Assembly (NCBI RefSeq): GCF_003019815.1
Contig: NZ_CP027773.1
Span: forward strand, 1,871,001 to 1,935,000
DNA from: Variovorax sp. PMC12
GTDB taxonomy: Bacteria; Pseudomonadota; Gammaproteobacteria; Burkholderiales; Burkholderiaceae_C
DNA: 64,000 nt
Direction of reading: 5' to 3'
Below the pieces are notes generated by a model. The model saw nothing but the letters and a program-made list of their open reading frames with translations, was not told the origin of the DNA and did no database searches. Positions 18,778 through 28,196 of this stretch are shown piece after piece. Made by a program: the position numbers and the translations under genes. Position 1 is the stretch's first letter, and every line of letters begins with the position of its first letter.

Positions 18778-20945
18778 GCCAGTGCCTCCTCGGCACGAGC
18801 GGCCACGTTCGAACCAGCCGATGCGTTGCGTGCGTCGGCGGTCAGTTGCAGCGACGGTGCGCGGCGCACGATCGAGTCGAGCTGGTAGATGCTCGCCACC
18901 ACGGGCGCGGCAACCACGCCGCTGGAAGCGACTGCATTGGCGGAGGTCGCGTTGCTCAGTGCGTTCGCGGGAACGGCGCCCTTGTCACCCACCGTGGCCA
19001 GCACTTCGGCGGTCGATTCGAACGCGAAGCCCTGCAGGCCCAGCAGGTTGGCCAGCACGCGCAGCACCTTCCACGCCGGGCGCGTTTCGCCTTGCGGCTT
19101 CACGACGGCATGGAAACCTTGCATGCGGCCTTCGGCATTGACGAAGGTGCCAGGGGTTTCGGTGAACGGAGCGATCGGGAGCAGCACGTCGCTGAACTCG
19201 AGGTTGGCCTTGAAGGGGCTCAGCGTGACGACCATCTGCGCATTGCCGATGACATCGGCCGCGGCCTTGCCTGCAGCCGAGTCGAACACCGGCTCGGTGT
19301 TCAGCAGCAGCACGGCCTTCAGGCCGGAGCCGGCGGCGAGCATGCGGCCGGCATCGAGGCCGCCGTTCTTCGGGAACGCGCCGACGAGCTGCGCGCCCAC
19401 GGTGTTGGCGGCTTCGGTCAGGTAGCCGACGGTGGCGCCGGTTTGCGCGCCGATCCAGTTCGCCAGCGCCAGCAGGCTGCTGGCCTGGGCGTGGTGGGCG
19501 GCGGCGTTGCCGAGAAGCACGGCCTTGCGTTCACCGCTGAGCAGCGAGGCCGCGATGGCCTTGGCGGCGTCGTCCGGTGCGTTCTTCGGGGCCAGCGGCG
19601 CGGCTGCGCCATTGGTCTCGCCGATGGCGGCGGCCACTGCGGCCAGCGCCTCGACCCACTGGTCGGCTTCGACGATGCTCGACTGCGCCACGTCAATGGC
19701 CCAGGCGTTGCGGTCGGCCATGAGGCTGGCCGAGGTGATCACCGACAGCGCGGCGCCCTTGCGCACGGCCTGGCGGATGCGCTGCGCGAACAGCGGATGT
19801 TCCTTGCGCAGGTTCGAGCCGACGACCAGCGCGCGCTGCACCTGCGTGAGCGAGGCGATCGAAGTGCCGAGCCAGCGCACGCCTTCGAACGCCGTGAATT
19901 CGGCGTTGCGCAGGCGGTAGTCGATGTTGTCGCTGCCGAGCTCACGCGTGAGCATGGTGGCGAGCTGCAGCTCCTCGAGCGTGCTGTGCGGGCTGACCAG
20001 CGTGCCGATGCTCTGCGCACCGTGGTCGGCCTTGATCTGCTTGAGGCCGTTGGCGACGTACTCGAGCGCCGTCTGCCAGTCGACCTGCTGCCATTGGCCG
20101 CCCTGCTTCAGCATGGGCTGCGTCAGGCGCTCGGTGCCGTTGAGCGCTTCGTACGAGAAACGGTCGCGGTCGGCGATCCAGCATTCGTTGACGTCTTCGT
20201 TCTCGAGCGGCACCACGCGCATCACGCGGTTGTTCTTGACCTGGACGATCAGGTTGGCGCCGGTGGAATCGTGCGGGCTCACCGACTTGCGGCGCGACAG
20301 TTCCCAGGTGCGGGCGCTGTAGCGGAACGGCTTGCTCGTGAGCGCGCCGACCGGGCAGATGTCGATCATGTTGCCCGACAGCTCGGAGTCGACCGAGTCG
20401 CCGACGAAGGTCTCGATTTCGGAGTGCTCGCCGCGGTGCGACATGCCGAGCTCCATCACGCCGGCCACTTCCTGGCCGAAGCGGACGCAGCGCGTGCAAT
20501 GGATGCAGCGGCTCATTTCTTCCATGCTGATCAGCGGGCCGACGTCCTTGTGGAACACGACGCGCTTTTCTTCCTCGTAGCGCGAGGAAGAACCGCCGTA
20601 GCCCACGGCCAGGTCCTGCAGCTGGCATTCGCCGCCCTGGTCGCAGATGGGGCAATCCAGCGGATGGTTGATCAGGAGGAACTCCATGACCGACTGCTGC
20701 GCCTTGATGGCCTTCTCGCTCTTGGTGCGAACGATCATGCCTTGCGTGACGGGCGTGGCACAGGCCGGCATCGGCTTGGGCGCTTTTTCCACGTCGACGA
20801 GGCACATGCGGCAGTTGGCCGCGATGCTGAGTTTCTTGTGATAGCAGAAGTGCGGGATGTACGTGCCCGCCTTGTCGGCCGCATGCATCACCATGCTGCC
20901 TTCGGTCACTTCGACCTTCTTGCCGTCGAGTTCGATTTCGATCAT
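18774..20945 (-). CDS. nuoG: NADH-quinone oxidoreductase subunit G
   Basis: A 723-residue peripheral-arm subunit carrying several iron-sulfur clusters. The N-terminus has the 2Fe-2S ferredoxin fold (CYHKKLSIAANCRMCLVDVE), then DCPICDQGGECQLQD with cluster ligands and the 4Fe-4S motif CIHCTRCVRFGQEVAGV. The rest is the molybdopterin oxidoreductase-like domain, which is not catalytic in complex I, ending in an Ala-rich tail. It is shorter than E. coli NuoG but typical for betaproteobacteria. Confidence 0.97.
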   Translation of the reverse strand: MIEIELDGKKVEVTEGSMVMHAADKAGTYIPHFCYHKKLSIAANCRMCLVDVEKAPKPMPACATPVTQGMIVRTKSEKAIKAQQSVMEFLLINHPLDCPICDQGGECQLQDLAVGYGGSSSRYEEEKRVVFHKDVGPLISMEEMSRCIHCTRCVRFGQEVAGVMELGMSHRGEHSEIETFVGDSVDSELSGNMIDICPVGALTSKPFRYSARTWELSRRKSVSPHDSTGANLIVQVKNNRVMRVVPLENEDVNECWIADRDRFSYEALNGTERLTQPMLKQGGQWQQVDWQTALEYVANGLKQIKADHGAQSIGTLVSPHSTLEELQLATMLTRELGSDNIDYRLRNAEFTAFEGVRWLGTSIASLTQVQRALVVGSNLRKEHPLFAQRIRQAVRKGAALSVITSASLMADRNAWAIDVAQSSIVEADQWVEALAAVAAAIGETNGAAAPLAPKNAPDDAAKAIAASLLSGERKAVLLGNAAAHHAQASSLLALANWIGAQTGATVGYLTEAANTVGAQLVGAFPKNGGLDAGRMLAAGSGLKAVLLLNTEPVFDSAAGKAAADVIGNAQMVVTLSPFKANLEFSDVLLPIAPFTETPGTFVNAEGRMQGFHAVVKPQGETRPAWKVLRVLANLLGLQGFAFESTAEVLATVGDKGAVPANALSNATSANAVASSGVVAAPVVASIYQLDSIVRRAPSLQLTADARNASAGSNVAARAEEALA

Positions 20946-20965
20946 GAGTATGTTTCTTCTCGCGC

Positions 20966-22305
<1,340 letters not shown>

Positions 22306-22306
<1 letters not shown>

Positions 22307-22860
22307 CACGAAGCCTCCCCTTTGGCGGCCGGTGCGGCACTGCGCAGGCCGTCGATGAGCTGGTCGAGCTTTTCGTTGCTCATGAAGCTGCACATGGTGC
22401 GGTCGTTGACCAGCATCACGGGCGAATCGGCGCACGCGCCGAGGCATTCGCTCTGCTGCAGCGTGAACAGGCCGTCGGCCGTGGTCTCGCCCATCTTTAT
22501 GCCGAGCTTCTTCTCGAGGTGCACGAGGGCGGTGACGCCGTCACGCAGCTGGCAAGGCAGGTTGGTGCACACGTTGAGCTTGAACTTGCCAACCGGGTGC
22601 TGGTTGTACATGTTGTAGAAGGTCGTCACTTCGTGCACGGCGATGGGCGCCATGCCGAGGTACTCGGCAATCTCGCGCTCGCGCTGCAGGCTGACGAAGC
22701 CCTCGTCCTGCTGGACGATGGCCAGGCAGGCCATCACCGCGGATTGCTTGCCTGCTTCGGGGTACTTGGCCACCTCGCGCGCAAAGCGCTCGAGAATCGC
22801 CGGCCGCAGAGGGGAAGAAGGCGCCAGAGGCGCCGTGTCATGGTGGGTCGAGGAAGTCAT
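22306..22860 (-). CDS. nuoE: NADH-quinone oxidoreductase subunit E (2Fe-2S)
   Basis: A 184-residue thioredoxin-like ferredoxin subunit holding cluster N1a. Ligands are in CTNLPCQLRDG and SECLGACADSPVMLVND. The N-terminus has about 15 extra polar residues compared with short family members. It ends at the overlapping nuoF start and lies 10 nt after nuoD. Confidence 0.96.
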
Positions 22861-22870
22861 TCGCTCTTTC

Positions 22871-24124
22871 TCACCTGTCGATCTCGCCGAACACGATGTC
22901 CATCGTGCCGATCACCGCGACAGCGTCGGCGATCATGTGACCGCGCGACATTTCGTCGAGGGCGGCGAGGTGCGGGAAACCAGGGGCGCGGATCTTCAGG
23001 CGGTACGGCTTGTTGGCGCCGTCGCTCACGAGATAGATGCCGAACTCGCCCTTCGGGTGCTCGACGGCGGCATACGCCTCGCCTTCGGGCACGTGGAAGC
23101 CTTCGGTGAAGAGCTTGAAATGGTGGATCAGCTCCTCCATGTTCGCCTTCATCGATTCGCGCGCGGGCGCGGCGACCTTGTGGTTGTCGGTGATGACAGG
23201 ACCGGGGTTGGCGCGAAGCCAGGCCGAGCACTGCTGGATGATCCGGTTGGCCTGGCGCATTTCTTCCACGCGAACCAGGTAGCGGTCGTAGCAGTCGCCG
23301 GTCTTGCCGACGGGCACATCGAACTGCATGCGGTCGTAGACGTCGTAGGGCTGCTTCTTGCGCAGGTCCCACTCGATGCCCGAGCCGCGCAGCATGGGGC
23401 CGGTGAAGCCCAGGTTCAGCGCGCGCTCCGGCGTGACGACGCCGATGCCCACGGTGCGCTGCTTCCAGATGCGGTTGTCGGTGAGCAGCGTCTCGTACTC
23501 GTCGACCATCTTCGGGAAGCGCTTGCAGAAGTCGTCCACGAAGTCGAGCAGCGAGCCCTGGCGGTTCTCGTTGAGCTTCTCGATGGCCTTCGCGTTCTTG
23601 ATCTTGCTGACCTTGTACTGCGGCATCGCATCCGGCAGGTCGCGATAGACGCCGCCCGGACGGAAGTACGCCGCGTGCATGCGCGCGCCGGACACGGCTT
23701 CGTACATGTCGAACAGGTCTTCACGCTCGCGGAAGCAGTAGATGAGCATGTTCATCGCACCGCAGTCCAGGCCGTGCGCGCCGAGCCACAGCAGGTGGTT
23801 CAGCAGACGGGTGATCTCGGCGAACATCACGCGGATGTACTGCGCGCGCTCCGGCACCTCGAGGCCCATCATCCGCTCGATGGCCAGGCAGTAGGCGTGC
23901 TCGTTGCTCATCATCGACACGTAGTCGAGACGGTCCATGTACGGCAGCGACTGGATGAAGGTGCGCGATTCGGCGAGCTTTTCGGTCGCGCGATGCAGCA
24001 GGCCGATGTGGGGGTCGGCGCGCTGGATGACTTCGCCGTCCAGCTCGAGCACCAGGCGCAGCACGCCGTGTGCCGCCGGATGCTGGGGACCGAAGTTGAG
24101 TGTGTAGTTCTTGATTTCGGCCAT
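22871..24124 (-). CDS. nuoD: NADH-quinone oxidoreductase subunit D
   Basis: A 417-residue 49-kDa-type subunit that forms the quinone site with NuoB and NuoH. The start MAEIKNYTLNFGPQHPAAHGVLRLVLELDGE contains the family's N-terminal HPAAHG loop. Further marks are MSNEHAYCLAIERMMGLEVPERAQYIR and the C-terminal AVIGTMDIVFGEIDR, the fixed ending of the family. It is 5 nt downstream of nuoC. Confidence 0.97.
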   Translation of the reverse strand: MAEIKNYTLNFGPQHPAAHGVLRLVLELDGEVIQRADPHIGLLHRATEKLAESRTFIQSLPYMDRLDYVSMMSNEHAYCLAIERMMGLEVPERAQYIRVMFAEITRLLNHLLWLGAHGLDCGAMNMLIYCFREREDLFDMYEAVSGARMHAAYFRPGGVYRDLPDAMPQYKVSKIKNAKAIEKLNENRQGSLLDFVDDFCKRFPKMVDEYETLLTDNRIWKQRTVGIGVVTPERALNLGFTGPMLRGSGIEWDLRKKQPYDVYDRMQFDVPVGKTGDCYDRYLVRVEEMRQANRIIQQCSAWLRANPGPVITDNHKVAAPARESMKANMEELIHHFKLFTEGFHVPEGEAYAAVEHPKGEFGIYLVSDGANKPYRLKIRAPGFPHLAALDEMSRGHMIADAVAVIGTMDIVFGEIDR

Positions 24125-24129
24125 ATCAG

Positions 24130-24741
24130 TCAGTGCAAACCGCCGCCGTAGTTGTCTTCGCGGATCACGCGCGGGGTGATTTCTCGCGGCTCGATCGATA
24201 CCGGCTGGTAGACGACGCGCTTCTGTTCCTCGTCGTAACGCATTTCGACGTGACCCGACACCGGGAAGTCCTTGCGGAACGGGTGGCCGATGAAGCCGTA
24301 GTCGGTCAGGATGCGGCGCAGGTCGTCGTGCCCTTCGAACACGATGCCGTAGAGGTCGAACGCCTCGCGCTCGAACCAGGTCGCGGCATTCCAGACGGGC
24401 TGCAGCGAATCGACCACGGGCAGGTCTTCGTTAGGCGCGAACACCTTGAGGCGCACGCGCTGGTTGAGGCTCACGGAAAGCAGGTGCGTGACGACGCCAT
24501 AGCGTTCGCCCTGCCACTCACCTTCGCGGTAGTCGGAGTAGTCCACGCCGCAAAGGTCGATCAGTTGCTCGAACCGGCAGCCGGGCGCGTCGCGCAGCAG
24601 CAGCGCGGCATCGATGTAGTCGGTGGAGTCGACCACGACGGTCACTTCGCCGAGTGCGATCGTCACGGCCTTGGCCTTGTCGCCGAGCGTCTCGGCGATG
24701 GTGGCGCGCAGCACCTCCGGCGAAATTGCAAAGTCAGTCAT
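24130..24741 (-). CDS. nuoC: NADH-quinone oxidoreductase subunit C
   Basis: A 203-residue 30-kDa-type subunit. Motifs include LIDLCGVDYSDY, the family signature near WFEREAFDLYGIVFEGHDDLRRILTDYGFIGHPFRKDFP, and the C-terminal ITPRVIREDNYGGGLH. The start MTDFAISPEV at 24741 is chosen because it follows the nuoB stop by 13 nt with a GAGAT upstream; a start nine codons earlier would overlap nuoB. Confidence 0.96.
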   Translation of the reverse strand: MTDFAISPEVLRATIAETLGDKAKAVTIALGEVTVVVDSTDYIDAALLLRDAPGCRFEQLIDLCGVDYSDYREGEWQGERYGVVTHLLSVSLNQRVRLKVFAPNEDLPVVDSLQPVWNAATWFEREAFDLYGIVFEGHDDLRRILTDYGFIGHPFRKDFPVSGHVEMRYDEEQKRVVYQPVSIEPREITPRVIREDNYGGGLH

Positions 24742-24754
24742 CGTCGGCAATCTC

Positions 24755-25234
24755 TCAGGCGCGGGCAATGGTGTTGGTGCGGCGAATCTTCTGCTGCAGC
24801 TGGATCACGCCGTAGAGCAGCGCTTCGGCGGTGGGCGGGCAACCCGGCACGTAGACGTCGACCGGCACGATGCGATCGCAGCCGCGCACCACGGAATAAC
24901 TGTAGTGGTAGTAGCCGCCGCCATTGGCGCACGAGCCCATCGACAACACCCAGCGCGGCTCGGGCATCTGGTCATAGACCTTGCGCAATGCCGGAGCCAT
25001 CTTGTTGCACAGCGTGCCAGCCACGATCATCAGGTCGGACTGGCGCGGGCTGGGACGGAACAGCATGCCGAAGCGGTCGATGTCGTAGCGGGCAGCACCC
25101 GCGTGCATCATTTCCACGGCACAGCATGCGAGGCCGAACGTCATCGGCCAGAGAGATCCGGTCTTCGCCCAGTTCACGACCGAGTCGTAGGTCGTGGTGA
25201 CGAAACCTTCTTTGAGAACGCCTTCAATGGCCAT
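24755..25234 (-). CDS. nuoB: NADH-quinone oxidoreductase subunit B (4Fe-4S N2)
   Basis: A 159-residue subunit binding the terminal cluster N2. Cluster ligands are the tandem Cys in LACCAVEMMHAG and further Cys in SMGSCANGGGYYHYSYSVV and VPGCPPTAEALLYG. Its length is normal. It follows nuoA after 15 nt. Confidence 0.97.
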   Translation of the reverse strand: MAIEGVLKEGFVTTTYDSVVNWAKTGSLWPMTFGLACCAVEMMHAGAARYDIDRFGMLFRPSPRQSDLMIVAGTLCNKMAPALRKVYDQMPEPRWVLSMGSCANGGGYYHYSYSVVRGCDRIVPVDVYVPGCPPTAEALLYGVIQLQQKIRRTNTIARA

Positions 25235-25249
25235 TGTGTAGCTTCCTTG

Positions 25250-25609
25250 TCATTCCCAGTCGAGCGCGCCTTTTTTCCACTCATAGGCGAAGCCCACGAC
25301 GAGGATGGCGAGAAAGATCATCATGGCCCAGAAGCCGACAGCACCGATCTCCTTGAGCGCAATGGCCCACGGAAAGAGAAAGGCAATTTCGAGATCGAAC
25401 AGGATGAAGAGAATCGCGACGAGGTAATAGCGCACGTCGAACTTCATGCGCGCATCCTCGAAGGCTTCAAAGCCACACTCGTAGGGAGCGTTCTTTGCGG
25501 CGTCGGGCCGATTGGGGCCGAGAATGTATCCGATGACCTGAGGGGCGACGCCTACGCCGACTCCGACCAGAATGAACAAAAGGACGGGGAGGTAGGAGTC
25601 GAGATTCAT
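25250..25609 (-). CDS. nuoA: NADH-quinone oxidoreductase subunit A
   Basis: A 119-residue three-helix membrane subunit and the first gene of the nuo operon. It shows the conserved loop YECGFEAFEDARMKFDVRYYLVAILFILFDLEIAFLFPWA with the functional Cys. The start MNLDSYLPVLLF at 25609 is chosen as the normal N-terminus; an in-frame start ten codons upstream is unlikely. The ribosome binding site is weak. Two short hairpins lie between it and the tRNA-Leu gene. Confidence 0.96.
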   Translation of the reverse strand: MNLDSYLPVLLFILVGVGVGVAPQVIGYILGPNRPDAAKNAPYECGFEAFEDARMKFDVRYYLVAILFILFDLEIAFLFPWAIALKEIGAVGFWAMMIFLAILVVGFAYEWKKGALDWE

Positions 25610-25625
25610 CGAGAGTTTTTCACCG

Positions 25626-25660
25626 CTTGCCACCGGCAAGAAGAGCCTCTGGATGAGGCT
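25626..25660 (-). other. Paired hairpins in nuoA leader
   Basis: On the minus strand AGCCTC...GAGGCT (25660-25644, 5-nt loop) is followed by CTTGCC...GGCAAG (25640-25626, 3-nt loop) between tRNA-Leu and nuoA. They could help end or process the tRNA transcript or attenuate nuo. There is no clear T run, so a strong terminator is unlikely. Confidence 0.35.
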
Positions 25661-25676
25661 TTCTGCCGATGAGATT

Positions 25677-25761
25677 TGGTGCGGTCGGCGAGACTCGAAC
25701 TCGCACAGCTTTCGCCACTACCCCCTCAAGATAGCGTGTCTACCAATTTCACCACGACCGC
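25677..25761 (-). tRNA. tRNA-Leu (GAG anticodon)
   Basis: An 85-nt tRNA including an encoded CCA. The acceptor stem GCGGTCG pairs with CGACCGC, the T arm contains GTTCGAGTC, the anticodon loop is CTTGAGG, and there is a long variable arm as expected for leucine. It is located between secG and nuoA on the same strand. Confidence 0.95.
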
Positions 25762-25880
25762 GGTTTTTACTGTTCGGATGGCATGAGGTACCTGAAACAG
25801 GTAGTTGGCTTTCCGAACAGATTTAGAGTTTACCCTGAAAACGAGCCGTTTTTCACTGACAGCTCATGAAAACGAGTTGA

Positions 25881-26291
25881 TTACTTGCTGGGAATCTGGC
25901 CCGGCGCCGGAGCGGGCGCGGCGGGAGCCGACGCAGGGGCTGCAGGAGCCGTTGCACCAGGGATTTCGCCGGCCGCGGGAGCAGCAGGCGCAGCGGGTGC
26001 GGCAGGCGCTCCGACAGCGGCGCGCTCGAGCAGACTGCCACCGCCGGCAGGACGCGAATGGCTGAAATAGGCCAGCAGCAGCGTGCATGCGAAGAACACG
26101 GCAGCAAGCACCGCCGTGGTGCGAGACAGGAAGTTCGCACTGCCGCTGGCACCGAACAGGCTGCCGGCGCTGCCGCTGCCGAAAGCGGCACCCATGTCGG
26201 CGCCCTTGCCGTGCTGGATCAGGATCAGGCCGATCATGACGAGGGCTGCCAGCATCTGCACGCCGACCAGAAGGTTGAGGACCACATTCAT
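25881..26291 (-). CDS. secG: Preprotein translocase subunit SecG
   Basis: A 136-residue inner-membrane protein of the SecYEG channel. Two hydrophobic helices (LLVGVQMLAALVMIGLILIQ and TTAVLAAVFFACTLLLAYF) flank the conserved HGKGADMGAAFGSGSAGSLFGASGSANFLSR loop. The C-terminus is a long Ala/Pro-rich tail, common in this group. It follows tpiA by 39 nt and precedes the tRNA-Leu gene. Confidence 0.95.
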   Translation of the reverse strand: MNVVLNLLVGVQMLAALVMIGLILIQHGKGADMGAAFGSGSAGSLFGASGSANFLSRTTAVLAAVFFACTLLLAYFSHSRPAGGGSLLERAAVGAPAAPAAPAAPAAGEIPGATAPAAPASAPAAPAPAPGQIPSK

Positions 26292-26330
26292 TCGTTCTTA
26301 CTCCTAATTGATTGCCGCCGTTGACCGCGT

Positions 26331-27095
26331 TCAGCGAGCAGCGGCAGAGATGATCTGCAAAAAGTCTGGCGCCTTGAGCGACGCGCCGCCGATGAGGCCG
26401 CCGTCGATGTCGGCCTGTGCCAGCAGCTCGGCGGCATTCGCCGCGTTCATGCTGCCGCCGTAGAGGATCTTGATGGCCGCAGCGTGCTCGCTCGCCGCGT
26501 GATGCAGCTGCGCGCGCAGCACGGCATGCACCGCCTGCGCCTGTTCAGGCGTGGCCGTCTTGCCCGTGCCGATGGCCCAGACAGGTTCATAGGCCACGAC
26601 GATCTCGCTGATGCAATGGCCGTTCACATGAATGACCGCCGCCAGCTGACGCTTGACGACTTCCTCGGTCTGCCCCGCTTCGCGCTGTGCCAGCGTCTCA
26701 CCGACGCAGACGATCGGCGTGATGCCGTTGGCCAGTGCGGCGGCGGTTTTCGCAGCCACGGCCTCGTCGGTCTCGCCGTGATACTGGCGACGCTCCGAGT
26801 GGCCGACGATTGCGTAGCGCACGCCGAAATCCTTCAGCATCGCCGCCGATTGCTCGCCCGTGAACGCACCTTGCGCATGCGCCGAAATGTCCTGCGCGCC
26901 CAGCGCCAGAGCAGGCGAACCCGCCAGCAGCGATTGCAGCTGCGCGAAGTACGGCGCAGGCGCGCACAGCGCCACGTCGCACGCGGCCGGGCTCGCAGCC
27001 AGGCCTTGCTGCAGCGCCTTCACCAGCGCCTCGTTGGCAGCCAGGCCGCCATTCATCTTCCAGTTGCCGGCGATCAGTTTCTTCTTGGTCGTCAT
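26331..27095 (-). CDS. tpiA: Triosephosphate isomerase
   Basis: A 254-residue glycolytic enzyme interconverting dihydroxyacetone phosphate and glyceraldehyde 3-phosphate. Catalytic motifs are intact: GNWKMNG (Lys), GHSERR (His) and AYEPVWAIGTG (Glu). Phosphate-binding loops include LYGGSMNAANA and GLIGGASL. It has the usual length and lies 13 nt after the quinone oxidoreductase gene. Confidence 0.97.
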   Translation of the reverse strand: MTTKKKLIAGNWKMNGGLAANEALVKALQQGLAASPAACDVALCAPAPYFAQLQSLLAGSPALALGAQDISAHAQGAFTGEQSAAMLKDFGVRYAIVGHSERRQYHGETDEAVAAKTAAALANGITPIVCVGETLAQREAGQTEEVVKRQLAAVIHVNGHCISEIVVAYEPVWAIGTGKTATPEQAQAVHAVLRAQLHHAASEHAAAIKILYGGSMNAANAAELLAQADIDGGLIGGASLKAPDFLQIISAAAR

Positions 27096-27108
27096 CGCGT
27101 TCTTCTCG

Positions 27109-28107
27109 TCACCATGTCAGCACGATCTTGCCGATGTGCTGGTTCGATTCCATCAGCGTGTGAGCCTGGGCGGCGCCGCTCGGTTCACCCGCTGCTGCAA
27201 AAGTGCTGTGGATCACGGGCTTGATCGCGCCGCTCTCGAGCAGCGGCCAGACCTTTTCGCGCAGCGCCTTGGCAATGGCACCCTTGAATGCCACCGGCCG
27301 CGGACGCAGCGTCGAGCCGGTGATCGTGAGGCGCCTGCGCAGCACGAGGCCCGCGTTGATCTGGCTCTTCACGCCGCCCTGCACCGCGATGATCACGAGC
27401 CGGCCGTCCTCGGCCAGGCACTCGATCTCGCGCGCCACGTAGTCGCCGGCGACCATGTCGAGCACCACGTCCACGCCCTTCCCGCCCGTGAGCTTCTTCG
27501 CCTCTTCGACGAAATCGCTCGTGCGGTAGTTGATGGCATGGTCCGCGCCCAGCTTCCTGCAGGCTTCGCACTTGTCGTCGCTGCCGGCCGTGACGATCAC
27601 GGTCGCACCGAGGGCCTTGGCGATCTGGATCGCCGTCACGCCGATGCCGCTCGAGCCGCCCTGGATCAGCAGCGTCTCGCCCTTCTGCAGGCGGCCACGC
27701 TCGAACACGTTGCTCCAGACGGTGAAGAAGGTCTCCGGCAGCGAAGCCGCCTCGACATCGCTCCAGCCCTTGGGCACCGGCAGGCATTGCGCGACAGGGG
27801 CCACGCACAGCTGCGCGTAACCGCCGCCCGCAATCAGCGCGCAGACACGGTCGCCGACCTTGAAGCCGGCTTCAGCCAAAGCCGCGGCGTCGCCCGACAC
27901 GATCTCGCCGGCCACTTCGAGGCCCGGCAGGTCGGATGCGCCCGGCGGCACCGGATAGTTGCCCATCCGCTGCAGCACGTCGGGGCGATTGACACCACTC
28001 GCCGCAACGCGGATCAGCAGTTCGCCAGCGCCGGCTACCGGATCGGGGCGCTCCGCCACGCGCAGCACCTCGGGGGCACCGAACGAAGTGATTTCAATGG
28101 CTTTCAT
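27109..28107 (-). CDS. NAD(P)H quinone oxidoreductase, PIG3/QOR type
   Basis: A 332-residue medium-chain dehydrogenase/reductase lacking the zinc sites of alcohol dehydrogenases. The Rossmann motif ETLLIQGGSSGIGVTAIQIAKALGATVI lies near residue 140, and NRPDVLQRMGNYPVPPGASDLPGLEVAG is typical of the TP53I3-like quinone oxidoreductases. It reduces quinones or enones with NADPH in related proteins. It lies between pnp and tpiA on the same strand. Confidence 0.9.
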   Translation of the reverse strand: MKAIEITSFGAPEVLRVAERPDPVAGAGELLIRVAASGVNRPDVLQRMGNYPVPPGASDLPGLEVAGEIVSGDAAALAEAGFKVGDRVCALIAGGGYAQLCVAPVAQCLPVPKGWSDVEAASLPETFFTVWSNVFERGRLQKGETLLIQGGSSGIGVTAIQIAKALGATVIVTAGSDDKCEACRKLGADHAINYRTSDFVEEAKKLTGGKGVDVVLDMVAGDYVAREIECLAEDGRLVIIAVQGGVKSQINAGLVLRRRLTITGSTLRPRPVAFKGAIAKALREKVWPLLESGAIKPVIHSTFAAAGEPSGAAQAHTLMESNQHIGKIVLTW

Positions 28108-28196
28108 GGTCTTTCGGCCTCCTGCGCCCGCAGATGGGGCGAAGCTTGCTGTTCAAAAGATGGCAACGGCGGCACTGGACCGCCGTTGCGCCCTTC